A stretch of DNA of 64,000 bases, from positions 81,411-145,410 of the forward strand of contig NZ_QVMG01000004.1 of NCBI RefSeq assembly GCF_010500925.1. Reading direction: 5' to 3'. Position numbers and translations under genes: made by a program. Under the pieces are notes generated by a model, which was given only the letters and a program-made list of their open reading frames with translations, was not told where the DNA came from and did not search any database. This document shows, piece by piece, positions 19,001 to 28,600 of this stretch; positions within the stretch are counted from its first letter, which is position 1, and the number at the start of each line of letters is the position of its first letter. The DNA is from Parabacteroides sp. 52. Its GTDB lineage: Bacteria > Bacteroidota > Bacteroidia > Bacteroidales > Tannerellaceae.

Positions 19001-19881
19001 TCCTTTTGACTTTCTTTGTATCGCTTGTTATCTTCAAATAAAATACCTTTTTCATCTTCTACCCAGTAATCGCGGTTATATGCATTAAGGTGACCTTGAT
19101 AAAAACCGAACTTAGGTATTAATACAGGGTTTCCTGTCAACTGAAAAAAATCATTTAATAGAGGAACAGCTCCTTCGTTTATCATAAAGAAAACATCTAA
19201 ATAAGTTGTCTCGTGATAAAGAGTAACTAAACCTTTTTCCTTGGCTCCAAAGTCGTAAATCCCTTTTTTGAAAGTATACCACATAACACCGTAACCGTTG
19301 GTCGACCAATAGAAAGGGGTTGGAGAAGCAACGCCACCGTCAGTCCAACTGTTCTGATTCTCAATGGAAATAGCTTTACCTTTGTGTGAGAAACGACCGT
19401 TCTGAACGCCGCCGCCGTAGAAATATTCTTGTGGATTTTCTTTAAGATATACTGTTGTTCTTTCTTCACCAAACTCTATCGGTTGAACGCTTTCGAAGGC
19501 TACAGTATTTGTTTTCGTATTTTTCACCTCAAAAAGAGTTGTTCTTTTATTTAATCTTACTTCTACTTTATTCGTTTTAATGATTACGAAATTACTATCA
19601 TCTACCAAATCTAAAGAAGAAACCGTCTTACGTGGGTTGTCCAGTAATATCTGAGCTTTGGGGGTCGCTTCGGGATCTTTAATGATTCCTCCGTTATTGT
19701 CTTGAAAGACACGGAAAATATTATCTCCGTAAAAGTCGAACGTCATTCTCTGATTCTCGGAAAATAGGACCTCTACAGTAGTAGGGTTAATCACTTTTGC
19801 GCTAACGATATGTTTGCTTTCCTGAGCTATTATAACGGCAGGGAAGAAAAGCAAAAAAAGTAAAATTATTGAATTTCTCAT
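16093..19881 (-). CDS. Multidomain GH31 glycosidase, probable alpha-N-acetylgalactosaminidase, with F5/8C, dockerin and cohesin-like modules
   Basis: 1262 residues. Signal peptide to about residue 20 (FFPAVIIAQ). A galactose-mutarotase-like N-domain (about 25-230) leads to the GH31 barrel (about 235-560). The likely nucleophile is Asp404 (VLKTDVAW) and the acid/base is Asp456 (WSGDQTGGQW), 52 residues apart. C-terminal beta domains, an Fn3 domain (about 840-920), a discoidin/F5/8C carbohydrate-binding module (about 924-1063), a dockerin with two calcium loops (GDINNDGKVDENDL and GDLNQNGLIDAYDI, about 1068-1128) and a cohesin-like domain (about 1140-1262) follow. The barrel pattern recalls the GH31 alpha-GalNAcase group acting on Tn and mucin-type glycans; this is from memory. 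Base composition is visibly AT-richer than both neighbouring PULs, suggesting separate acquisition. Confidence 0.88.
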   Translation of the reverse strand: MRNSIILLFLLFFPAVIIAQESKHIVSAKVINPTTVEVLFSENQRMTFDFYGDNIFRVFQDNNGGIIKDPEATPKAQILLDNPRKTVSSLDLVDDSNFVIIKTNKVEVRLNKRTTLFEVKNTKTNTVAFESVQPIEFGEERTTVYLKENPQEYFYGGGVQNGRFSHKGKAISIENQNSWTDGGVASPTPFYWSTNGYGVMWYTFKKGIYDFGAKEKGLVTLYHETTYLDVFFMINEGAVPLLNDFFQLTGNPVLIPKFGFYQGHLNAYNRDYWVEDEKGILFEDNKRYKESQKDNGGVKESLNGTPENYQFSARAVIDRYNRHDMPLGWLLPNDGYGAGYGQTGTLDGNIQNLKSLGDYAEAKGVKIGLWTQSDLHPKPEIEALLQRDIVKEVRDAGVRVLKTDVAWVGPGYSFGLNGIADASQVMTYYGNNARPFIISLDGWAGTQRYAAIWSGDQTGGQWEYIRFHIPTYLGSGLSGQPNITSDMDGIFGGKNLTVNTRDFQWKTFTPMELNMDGWGSNEKYPHALGEPATSINRWYLKMKSELMPYAYSIARESVDGLPMIRAMFLEYPNPYTYSKATQYQFLYGPYFLVAPIYQETKIDTLGNDIRNGIYLPEGVWIDYFSGEKYEGNRILNNYDSPLWKLPVFVKAGAIIPMVNSNNNVDQIDNTNRIYELYPSGKSSFTEYDDDGLTEEYRFNRATTTLIESDVNKKGDAIITIYPTRGDFDGFVKNKSTEFRVNVTAKPKKLSAKVGKSKIKLTEVKSLADFNKGSNVYFYNTAPNLNRFATPGSKFEKEVITKNPQIWVKLASTDITSNQTTLTVEGFVFAPTDTHKKSTGALTAPNASVTEENTEAYTVVATWDAVNNADYYEIDFNGMRYSTIKDTELLFDGLEAETTYTFQIRSVNKDGHSDWSEFGVTTKSNPLEFAIHGIVATSTIPSQSRSSSISKMFDFDEGNLWHTKYDTIAVPSDIVIDLKTINKLDKFHYLPREGASNGTLLEGTISYSMDKNNWVVVDSFKWEKNDEIKIFTFTEQPTARYIKMSITKTVGNFGSGKEMYIFKVPGTESYLPGDINNDGKVDENDLMSYMNYTGLRRIDSDFDYVSAGDLNQNGLIDAYDISVVTTQLEDGVSRSAIKELSGKLHIAASKQNYNEGDIVEITVKGADLCSVNALSFALTYNPQDYEYTGIEALNMKTMNDLTKDRLHSNGVKALYPTFVNTGKKESLEGTEDLFIIKMKAKKKLKFSLKITDVILVDKNLNMK

Positions 19882-19946
19882 GTTGTTAATCTATTTAATT
19901 GTCTTTTTTATTAGCCTGGCTCGACATGGGGTTTTATTTGTGCATG

Positions 19947-19954
19947 CAAATTTA
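19947..19954 (-). promoter_or_regulatory. GH31 gene promoter -7 box (TAAATTTG)
   Basis: The minus strand reads TAAATTTG, matching TAnnTTTG, 66 bases before the GH31 start codon. The 19882-20213 intergenic stretch holds this box and the susC-side direct repeats; no gene is seen in it. Confidence 0.5.
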
Positions 19955-20009
19955 ACCAATTATCTTGAATAATATTCTAATGATTTTTAATTAGTTGCTG
20001 TGTTTGGTT

Positions 20010-20061
20010 GGATGTTTATTTTTATCCACCGGATGTTTGTTTTTGTCTAATCAATACTTTG
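20010..20061 (+). promoter_or_regulatory. Candidate PUL2 susC operator (direct repeats) and -7-like box
   Basis: GGATGTTTATTTTTATC (20010-20026) and GGATGTTTGTTTTTGTC (20031-20047) match at 15 of 17 positions and are 21 bases apart, two helical turns on the same DNA face. A TACTTTG sequence follows at 20055-20061 and could be a degenerate -7 box, placing the second repeat over the -33 region. This suits activation by the PUL2 hybrid regulator. It predicts a susC leader of about 145 bases. Pattern-based inference. Confidence 0.5.
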
Positions 20062-20213
20062 GGCGTTTAGAGGCTTGTTTTCTGCTTTTGTTCTTCTTTC
20101 CTGTTTATCTGAATTTGAAAAAAGCTTAGACAATATTGGATGCTATCCTACGGACTAAGTGGTTTATTTGCCGTTGTAAAACAAAGGATTTTGATATGCT
20201 TTAAACAGTATTA

Positions 20214-23200
20214 ATGAAAAAACTAAAAATGACATTCAACATGAAAAGACTTAATGTCAGGGGGATAGGCTATTGGAGTACCATGTGCGTCTCCCTTTTC
20301 CTGCTCTCCTCCGTACAGACAAAGGCGGAGGCAGAACAATTGATTTTGGGTAATGCCGGCGTAAAGATAAGCCAGCAGAGTGAAAGAACCATTACCGGAG
20401 TAGTGAAAGACTCTACGGGAGAGACGGTTATCGGAGCCAATGTGTCGGTGAAAGGAACAACGAATGGAACGGTGACTGATATCAATGGAGGGTTCTCCTT
20501 ACGTATTCCGGAAGGGGCTACGTTAAAGGTTTCTTATATTGGTTTCAAAGACAAAGAGATTCAAATAACCAATCAAGAAACGCTGAATATCGTATTGTTG
20601 GACGATGCACAGGCGCTCGATGAGGTGGTGGTGATCGCTTATGGTACACAAAAGAAAGTCAACGTGACAGGTGCTGTCAGTATGGTCGGCTCGGAAGTGA
20701 TCGAATCCCGTCCGGTGGCCAACGTCAGCCAGGCATTACAGGGTGCGATTCCGGGACTGAACCTGACAACTTCTTCGAGTGGGGGAGATTTGAACTCGAG
20801 TATGAATATCAATATCCGTGGTACGGGATCGATCAGTTCCAGCGATAACCCATTGATCCTGGTCGACGGTATTGAAGGCGACCTGAACCTGGTTAATCCG
20901 AACGATATTGAAAGTATCTCCGTATTGAAAGATGCAGCCTCGGCTTCGATCTACGGTACACGGGCTGCTTTCGGGGTGATCCTGGTGACTACCAAAAGCG
21001 GGAAAGCCGGTAAGGTAAGGGTGACTTATTCGGGCGATGTCCGTTTCAGTACCGCTACCCAACTTCCCGAAATGGTCGATTCGTATACCTTCGCTACCTT
21101 CTACAACGCGGCAAATAAAAACGCGGGGGGCGGAAACTATTTCTCCGAAGAAACCATGGAGAAGATGTTGAAGTTCCAGCGTGGTGAATACACCGATCCC
21201 TCCCAACCGGAATATTACGGTGCCGTCGCCGGATCGAACGGTAAATGGGCACAGTATGGCAGTGGTTTTGCCAATACGAACTGGTTCGATGAGTTTTATA
21301 AAAAGAATGTACCTTCCACCCAACACAACCTCAGCTTGAGTGGTGGTTCCGAAAAAGTGGTCTGGTCGGTGAGCGGTAGCTTCTTCAATCAGAACGGTCT
21401 GATCGCTCACGGAGAAGACAAGATGAGCCGTTATACGATGAATGCCAAGATCGGCGCTCAACTGACTGATTGGATTCGCCTGGACTATACCAATAAATGG
21501 ACCCGAAAAGACTACTCCAAACCACAATACATGACCGGTTTGTTCTTCCATAACATCGCGCGTCGCTGGCCGACCTGTTATCCGGTCGATCCCAACGGCC
21601 ATTGGGCGGAAGGAATGGAAATTGCCGAACTGGAAGACGGAGGAACTTACAATCAAAATAACGACCTGTTTACCCAACAGCTCCGGTTAACGATCGAACC
21701 GTTGAAAGACTGGCGGATCTACGCAGAAGGTTCCATGCGTAATACTTATAATAAAACAACTCAAAACAAATTCCCTATCTATCATTATACGGTAGATAAT
21801 ACCCAGTTTATTCGCGATAGTGGTTATGGAACAGATTCATATGTTTATGATAACCGCTTCAAACAGAACTATTATGCGGTCAATGTGTACACCGACTACA
21901 ACAAAAGTATCGGTCTCCACAACGGGAAAGTAATGGCAGGTTTGAACTACGAACGCTATGACCAGGATAACCTCTGGGGCAGTGGAACGAATCTGACCAC
22001 CAACGATAAGCCCTATCTGAGCCAGGCACAAGCCAATATGAAGACAGGTGATGGTTACTGGAACCGGGCGACGGCAGGTTATTTCGGACGTTTGAATTAC
22101 GATTACGACGGCCGTTACCTATTCGAATTTAATATCCGTTACGACGGTTCTTCCCGGTTCGTCGGCGACCAGCGTTGGGCTTGGTTCCCATCGGTATCCC
22201 TGGGTTGGAATATCGCACGTGAATCATTCTTCCAGAACCTGACCGACGAGATCAGCATGTTGAAACTGCGTGCTTCCTGGGGACAATTAGGAAATACTAG
22301 TTCCCAGTATAACTCATTTACAGATTGGTATCCTTTCTATCAACAACAAGCGATCGGAGCAGCTAACGGGGGATGGCTTATCAATGGTGAAAAGCCAAAC
22401 ACTTCTTCTTTACCGGGTATTGTCAGTTCGCTGTTGACTTGGGAAACCGTAGAAAGCTGGGATATAGGTTTGGACTGGGCGGCCTTGAACAACCGTTTGA
22501 CCGGTACATTCGACTGGTTCTCACGTACGACTAAAGATATGATCGGACCCGCTCCTACATTGGGCTCTGCTTTAGGTACATCAGCTCCACAGGTCAACAA
22601 CTGTGATATGCGCTCGACCGGTTGGGAACTGGAGATCGGTTGGAGAGACCAGATTGGCCAGGTAAAATACGGTGCCCGTCTGAATCTCTCGGATTCCCGT
22701 GCAAAGATCCTTTCCTACCCGAATGAAACCGGTTCATTAGGTACTTACTATGATGGCAAGATGTTGAATGAGATCTGGGGATATACTACTCAGGGAATAG
22801 CATCTTCGCAAGATGAGATGGATGCATGGATTGCCAAGAATCGTCCGAACTGGGGCTCGAACTGGAGTGCCGGAGATGTGATGTATAAAGACCTGGATGG
22901 CGACGGTGTCGTTTCAAAAGGTGATAACACATTGGAAAACCATGGCGATTTGACCGTGATCGGAAATACGACCCCGCGTTACCGGGTGGGTTTGAATCTT
23001 GACGTAGCCTGGAAAGGTATAGACTTCTCAATCTTCTTCCAAGGTGTGCTTAAGCGCGATTGGGCATTTTCCAAAGGAGATGCTTATTTCTGGGGAGCAA
23101 CAGGGAATGTATGGCAATCGGCCTGCTTCGAAGATCACCTGGACTATTGGCGGGAAGATAACCAAGGAGCCTATTACCCGAAACCTTACTTCGGAGGGAT

Positions 23201-23483
23201 CCAGAAAAACCAGGAGACGCAAACGCGTTACCTGCAAGATGCTTCCTACCTGCGTTGTAAAAATATACAGTTGGGATACACCTTGCCACGTGCATGGACA
23301 GGCAAAGCCGGTATAGAAAACTGTCGTATATACCTGTCGTGCGACAACCTCTTTACCCTCACCAGCCTTTCCAATATCTACGACCCGGAAGCCTTTGGCG
23401 GCTATGGCAACGAAGGATGGGGATCGGGTAAAACCTATCCGTTACAACGTACCGTTGCTGTCGGATTATCCCTTAATTTCTAA
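20214..23483 (+). CDS. SusC/RagA-family TonB-dependent outer-membrane transporter (PUL2)
   Basis: 1089 residues. The signal region is long (hydrophobic MCVSLFLLSSVQTKAEA at about 23-39). An extra spacer precedes the carboxypeptidase-regulatory-like domain (ITGVVKDSTGETVIGANVSV), followed by LDEVVVIAYGTQKKV, the TonB plug (MNINIRGTGSISS, DIESISVLKDAASASIYG) and a beta barrel ending in VAVGLSLNF. It should import oligosaccharides released at the cell surface. The start could also be the ATG codons at 20229 or 20241. It starts PUL2 and is followed 19 bases later by its SusD partner. Direct repeats at 20010-20047 probably bind its regulator. Confidence 0.96.
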   Translation: MKKLKMTFNMKRLNVRGIGYWSTMCVSLFLLSSVQTKAEAEQLILGNAGVKISQQSERTITGVVKDSTGETVIGANVSVKGTTNGTVTDINGGFSLRIPEGATLKVSYIGFKDKEIQITNQETLNIVLLDDAQALDEVVVIAYGTQKKVNVTGAVSMVGSEVIESRPVANVSQALQGAIPGLNLTTSSSGGDLNSSMNINIRGTGSISSSDNPLILVDGIEGDLNLVNPNDIESISVLKDAASASIYGTRAAFGVILVTTKSGKAGKVRVTYSGDVRFSTATQLPEMVDSYTFATFYNAANKNAGGGNYFSEETMEKMLKFQRGEYTDPSQPEYYGAVAGSNGKWAQYGSGFANTNWFDEFYKKNVPSTQHNLSLSGGSEKVVWSVSGSFFNQNGLIAHGEDKMSRYTMNAKIGAQLTDWIRLDYTNKWTRKDYSKPQYMTGLFFHNIARRWPTCYPVDPNGHWAEGMEIAELEDGGTYNQNNDLFTQQLRLTIEPLKDWRIYAEGSMRNTYNKTTQNKFPIYHYTVDNTQFIRDSGYGTDSYVYDNRFKQNYYAVNVYTDYNKSIGLHNGKVMAGLNYERYDQDNLWGSGTNLTTNDKPYLSQAQANMKTGDGYWNRATAGYFGRLNYDYDGRYLFEFNIRYDGSSRFVGDQRWAWFPSVSLGWNIARESFFQNLTDEISMLKLRASWGQLGNTSSQYNSFTDWYPFYQQQAIGAANGGWLINGEKPNTSSLPGIVSSLLTWETVESWDIGLDWAALNNRLTGTFDWFSRTTKDMIGPAPTLGSALGTSAPQVNNCDMRSTGWELEIGWRDQIGQVKYGARLNLSDSRAKILSYPNETGSLGTYYDGKMLNEIWGYTTQGIASSQDEMDAWIAKNRPNWGSNWSAGDVMYKDLDGDGVVSKGDNTLENHGDLTVIGNTTPRYRVGLNLDVAWKGIDFSIFFQGVLKRDWAFSKGDAYFWGATGNVWQSACFEDHLDYWREDNQGAYYPKPYFGGIQKNQETQTRYLQDASYLRCKNIQLGYTLPRAWTGKAGIENCRIYLSCDNLFTLTSLSNIYDPEAFGGYGNEGWGSGKTYPLQRTVAVGLSLNF

Positions 23484-23502
23484 TATCTAAAAAAGTAAAA
23501 TC

Positions 23503-25545
23503 ATGAAACTAAATATCAAGAATATAGCTTTATGTACGTTGCTGGGATCGGCTATGGTTATCAGCCCCTCTTGCAACGATCTGATCGATATGGGGCCGGT
23601 CAGCCAGATCACCCCCGAATCCTTTTATTCGACGGCAGATCAGTTGGCCTCTTATCTAAATAATTATTACAATACCTTCCTGAAGAATCCTTATAACGGA
23701 TCGATGTATCACGAGCAGGCCTATAACGATGGGATGGCACGGTCGGATCGAAATACAGATATTTTCGTTCAAGGGGTGAATGGAAATACCACCTTGTTTG
23801 CTGACAATTATTGGGAAGTACCTTCGGCAAAGAATCTGCAATCGGATTATTTCGCGAATTTCCGTATCTGTAACTACTTCCTGGAAATCGTACTACCAAA
23901 GTACGAAGCGGGAGAGATCTCAGGTAATGAAACAATGATAAAGAATTATATCGGCGAGATCTACTTTATGCGTGCCATCTGTTACTACCGGGCTTTGGTT
24001 GTATTCGGTGATTTTCCTATCGTGACGACTGTACTTCCCGATGAGAATGAGATTATCATTGATGCCAGTAAGCGCGCCCCCCGCAATGAGGTGGCCCGCT
24101 TTATTCTGGAAGATCTGGACAAAGCGATCAGCTTGTTAGCTTCCCGCAGTCAATTCAACGGGCAGCGCTTGAATCGTGAAGCCGCTTTGTTATTCAAATC
24201 AAGGGTAGCTCTGTATGAAGGCACTTTCGAGAAATACCACAAAGGAAGTGGACGCGTTCCGGGTGATAATAACTGGGCCGGAGCCAATGCTTCGTACAAC
24301 AGTGGTAAGAGTTTCAATATAGATAATGAGATCCGTTTCTTCCTGACCGAAGCGATGACTGCCGCTAAGGAGGTAGCTGATAATGCACAGTTAACGGTTA
24401 ACAATCATGTTATAGAACCGACATTGGGTATCACCAGTGGATGGAATCCGTACTTCGAAATGTACAGCCGTCCTTCCTTGGCTGGAGTTCCCGAAGTTTT
24501 GTTCTGGAAAGAGTATAATAGTTCACAGAATGTTAAACACAATGCTCCCTTCCGTTGTAAAGTCGGTTGCGGGGATGGTTATACCCGCACCTTTGTAGAA
24601 TCGTTTCTGATGAAAGATGGGACACCGATTTATGCCAGTAAGGAGTATAAAGGGGATCTATCTATTGACAATGCGAAAGCAGGACGTGATGAACGCTTGC
24701 AATTGTTTATCTGGGGAGAAAGTACAGTGATTGACACCGATCCGGCATCCCCGAAAGCCGGTGATCCGTTCTCTAAACCGTCGATAACGGAAGCGACCGA
24801 TGAACAACGTTGTATCACCGGTTATCAGCCCCGTAAATATTACACCTATGATTATCAGCAGACCACGAACGATGAGGTGCGTGGCACAAATGCCTGTCCG
24901 ATCTTCCGTACTGCTGAGGCTTTATTGAATTATATGGAGGCCAGTTATGAACTGAACGGTACCCTCGATGCCACGGCCAAGACCTACTGGCAAAATCTAC
25001 GCACGCGTGCCGGTATCAATGGAACGATCGAAGCTACGATTGCGGCAACCGACTTAAGTAAGGAGGCCGACTTCGGGGTATACTCCGGTACGTCTCCGGT
25101 AGATAAAACCCTCTATAATATTCGCCGGGAACGTATGAATGAAATGTTTAGCGAAGGACAACGTTATATGGACTTACTCCGCTGGCGCTCGTTCGACCGC
25201 TTGACAACCACCCAATGGATCCCTGAAGGAGTGAATTTCTGGGATGCGATGTATCAGAAATACACCGTCGACGCAGAAGGTAATCCGATAGAAATGATAG
25301 CCGACGGTTCCGATAACGCCATCGTGTCGGCCTCGTCACTCAGCAAATACCTGCGCCCCTACAGCCGCAGCATGTCCGGAACCAATGACCTGCGAAACGG
25401 TTACAACTGGCATGAAGCTTATTACCTGACTCCGATCAGCATTGGTGATATGCTCTACGCATCCCCCAGTGGAAGTAAAGACGATACCTACCTGTATCAG
25501 AACCTTTACTGGCCTTCTGTCGGCGGTGGACATGCGGAAAGGTAA
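23503..25545 (+). CDS. SusD/RagB-family outer-membrane glycan-binding lipoprotein (PUL2)
   Basis: 680 residues, longer than the PUL1 SusD (540) and at the long end for the family. Lipobox ends at Cys24 (ISPSC). Typical SusD segments include LIDMGPVSQITPESFYSTADQ, IGEIYFMRAICYYRALVVFGDFP, FRTAEALLNYMEASYEL and NIRRERMNEMFSEGQRYMDLLRW. It binds the glycan on the cell surface and delivers it to the SusC immediately upstream (19-base gap, one transcript). A terminator at 25594 closes the operon, so the enzymes of PUL2 are transcribed separately from 29.6 kb on. Confidence 0.96.
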   Translation: MKLNIKNIALCTLLGSAMVISPSCNDLIDMGPVSQITPESFYSTADQLASYLNNYYNTFLKNPYNGSMYHEQAYNDGMARSDRNTDIFVQGVNGNTTLFADNYWEVPSAKNLQSDYFANFRICNYFLEIVLPKYEAGEISGNETMIKNYIGEIYFMRAICYYRALVVFGDFPIVTTVLPDENEIIIDASKRAPRNEVARFILEDLDKAISLLASRSQFNGQRLNREAALLFKSRVALYEGTFEKYHKGSGRVPGDNNWAGANASYNSGKSFNIDNEIRFFLTEAMTAAKEVADNAQLTVNNHVIEPTLGITSGWNPYFEMYSRPSLAGVPEVLFWKEYNSSQNVKHNAPFRCKVGCGDGYTRTFVESFLMKDGTPIYASKEYKGDLSIDNAKAGRDERLQLFIWGESTVIDTDPASPKAGDPFSKPSITEATDEQRCITGYQPRKYYTYDYQQTTNDEVRGTNACPIFRTAEALLNYMEASYELNGTLDATAKTYWQNLRTRAGINGTIEATIAATDLSKEADFGVYSGTSPVDKTLYNIRRERMNEMFSEGQRYMDLLRWRSFDRLTTTQWIPEGVNFWDAMYQKYTVDAEGNPIEMIADGSDNAIVSASSLSKYLRPYSRSMSGTNDLRNGYNWHEAYYLTPISIGDMLYASPSGSKDDTYLYQNLYWPSVGGGHAER

Positions 25546-25593
25546 GCAAGCGATTGTCTTGGAGTAAATAAAGTTTTTAATAAATAAAGTGGT

Positions 25594-25628
25594 ATCCCTC
25601 TGTCCTTCCGGGCAGGGGGATTCTTTTT
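25594..25628 (+). terminator. Terminator of the PUL2 susCD operon
   Basis: A 12-bp stem with three G-T pairs (ATCCCTCTGTCC with GGGCAGGGGGAT, 4-base loop) is followed by TCTTTTTG. It lies between the susD stop and the convergent regulator gene. Confidence 0.8.
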
Positions 25629-25636
25629 GATAGATC

Positions 25637-28600
25637 TTACTTTTTCACTTCTTTCTTCTGCCGGTATTGGGAAGGGGTCAAGCCATAGGCCTGTTTGAAG
25701 ACCGTACTGAAATATCTTTGGTTGGAGAAACCCGAGCGTTCGGATATCTCCATGATGGTAAGGTCTTTGTTTGCCAATAGTTCCAATGCGCGTGTCATAC
25801 GAAACTTATTGATATAGTCGCCTACACTGACATCAGTCAATAGTTTCAGTTTGTTGTAGAGCGAGGCACGGCTCATCGCCATATGATCGGCCACATAGTT
25901 TACATCCAGTAGTGGGTTCTCGAGACTTTCCTGAATGAAATGATTCAGTTTCAACATGAATTGTTCGTCGGCATTACTGATAGTCTCTTCCCGGGGGGCT
26001 ATCACTTGATTATTATCCTTATAGCGTAGTTTGACCGCTTCCCGGTTATTCAACTGATTCTTTAGAATGACCAACAGGAAATCCATATCAAAAGGCTTGG
26101 CAATGTAGGCATCTGCTCCCAATTTATAGCCTTGTGTCGTACTTTCCGTATCCGTACGTGCCGTCAGAAGGACTACGGGGATATGGCTGATTTCGATGTC
26201 ACTCTTTACCTCCCGGCAAAGTTCGAAGCCATCCATGCGGGGCATCATCACATCACTGATGATAATATCCGGTTGGTTTTGCCGGATCTTAGTCCCTGCA
26301 TCGACTCCGTCTTCCGCTACATAAACCTGTTTGAAATGTGGTTTCAGTGATTGCTTCAGGTAATCTCGCAATTCGGGTTCGTCTTCGACAATGATCGCGG
26401 TATATTTTTGAGTAGAAAACTCCGGTGTTGGTATGAATTCCTGGTCGGAACAGAACCATGCCTCTGTAGACGTGGGTGCCCCCATCTCTAACACGGGAAT
26501 ACCTTGATGGATTAACGGCAGGGTGAAAAAGAAGGTAGCGCCTTTTTCCGGATTATTTGTTGCATGGATTGATCCGTTATGTAATTCAATTAACATACGC
26601 GCATAGGAAAGCCCTATCCCTGTCCCGTTTACACTATGCGATCCCTGATAGAAGCGAACAAACAAACGGGAAGGATCCGTATTCCCTAAACCGATCCCTT
26701 CATCACAAATCGCAATCCGGGCATATTCTCCTTCCAGCCGGGTCGTGATGGTGATGGTGGTCGAGGGTTCACTGAACTTAATGGCATTTATCAACAGATT
26801 GGAAAGAATCACTTCACATTTGATGGCGTCAAAAGGAACCATTTCTATCCGTTCATCGAGATCAAAGAGAAGCGTGCGTTCCTGTGATTCCAACTCATTC
26901 GAGAAATCATCAACCACTGTCCGTATCCATTCATTGAGTGCATGTGGTTTGATATGGAGTGTTTCACCGCCCTTTTCAATCTTCCGCACATCCAATACCA
27001 TATCAATCAGATTTTTGATGCGCCGGGTTTGTTTGAATATGCTGGTCAGTTGTTTTTCCTGATCGGCATCTTTTACCTCTCCATTTTTTAATAAACGTTT
27101 CAAGGGTGCATAGATCAATGTCAAAGGAGTGCGTAACTCATGACTCAGGTTGATCAGAAAGCGTATTTTCTCTTCATATGTCTTTTGCTCATGTTCTTTT
27201 ATGGCCCATTTCATTTTATTCTCTTTGCGGCGGATAAAAGAAGCAACGACCGTTATAATAGTACCTATCAGAAAAACGATAAATAGGCAGATGAACCATT
27301 CGGTCTTCCACCAGGGAGGGGTAATAGATATTTTTACTAATTCAACCGGTTCACTCCAATCGCCGTTTTTTTTGTAGCAGGAAACCCATATCTCGTAAGA
27401 GCCGATAGGGAGCGAATACAAGGATATCACATGGTTCGGCAGTTCGATCACCTCTTCCTGGTTGCCGCGGATATAATAACGAAATAACTTCTTACGCATG
27501 AGATCATCCTCTAAGACCATCATTTTGATATGCAGCGAAGTATAATCCCATGGAACCACCATGTGATTCTCCGCAGGAAGGCCAAGGCGTTCTCCGTCTA
27601 ATACAACCTCCAATAGGTTGATCGAAGGATCCGGTTGCTCCGCGAAAGGCAAGTCTTTACTTATATGAACCAAGCCCATTACCCCGGCCAGATACAGATC
27701 GCCCGAGCGGGTAATAAGAGGGGCTTTGTTGATATATTCATTGGCCGAGATACCATCCGACTCCCCGAAGACAGCCACTCTCTCATCTTCCGGATTATAC
27801 GCATACAAGTCGTTATGGGTACCGATCCACAATCGGTCTCTATTGTCGAAACCTAAGGTCTGGATACCGACAAAACGATAATTGTCGATGGCCTTCAATG
27901 TGTCCTGAATGGAATCATAATGATATAATCCGGTGGTTGAACCAATCCAGAAATTCCCTTTTTTATCGCGGCAGACAGCCGAGATGATTCCGATGGAGTA
28001 ATGGGAACGATAGAGAGGTCGCATGGTTTGTTGCAGCTGGTTCACCTCAAACAAATCGTAGGCTCCCATCAGATAACTGACGTAATTATTCGAATAGATA
28101 TGATGTAAGGAGGAAACCCAGGGGCCTTTTTCATCTATTGTTACAGTCGTTAACTTTCGGGTGGATTGATTATATATATACACACTGTCGGCGTAGATAT
28201 GAAAAGAATCTTTATTTCTTCGGTGTAAATGGGCAGAACGGCCTACGCGAAACATGCGCGTATGTTGTTCTTTATCAGCTATCGGATATTCCCGCATCTT
28301 GCCGGTCTGTTTATCAAAAATGTAAAGCCCCCGGCTGAATAGCGATAAGAGCAATTCATTCTCATTCATAGGAATAATGGAGACCACCTTTGCCTGTTTG
28401 GTTTGGGGGTAATGACGAAACAGGCGTGTGGATGGGTCAAAGCGGTTTACACCCCCTCCATCTGTTCCCAGCCATATTATCCCGTCCGTATCTTCATACA
28501 TTCCGGTCACCGTCTTTTCACTTAACCCATGTGTCGAGCCAAACGGAGACTCCTTATAGGTCTGTATGGAAATCTCTTTCAATCCGATCAGCCCACCCCG

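Noticed and set aside
20736..21677. A 313-codon open frame antisense to the PUL2 susC gene
   Set aside because: It mirrors a well-supported SusC gene, has no recognisable motif and is composed as a reverse reading of that gene.
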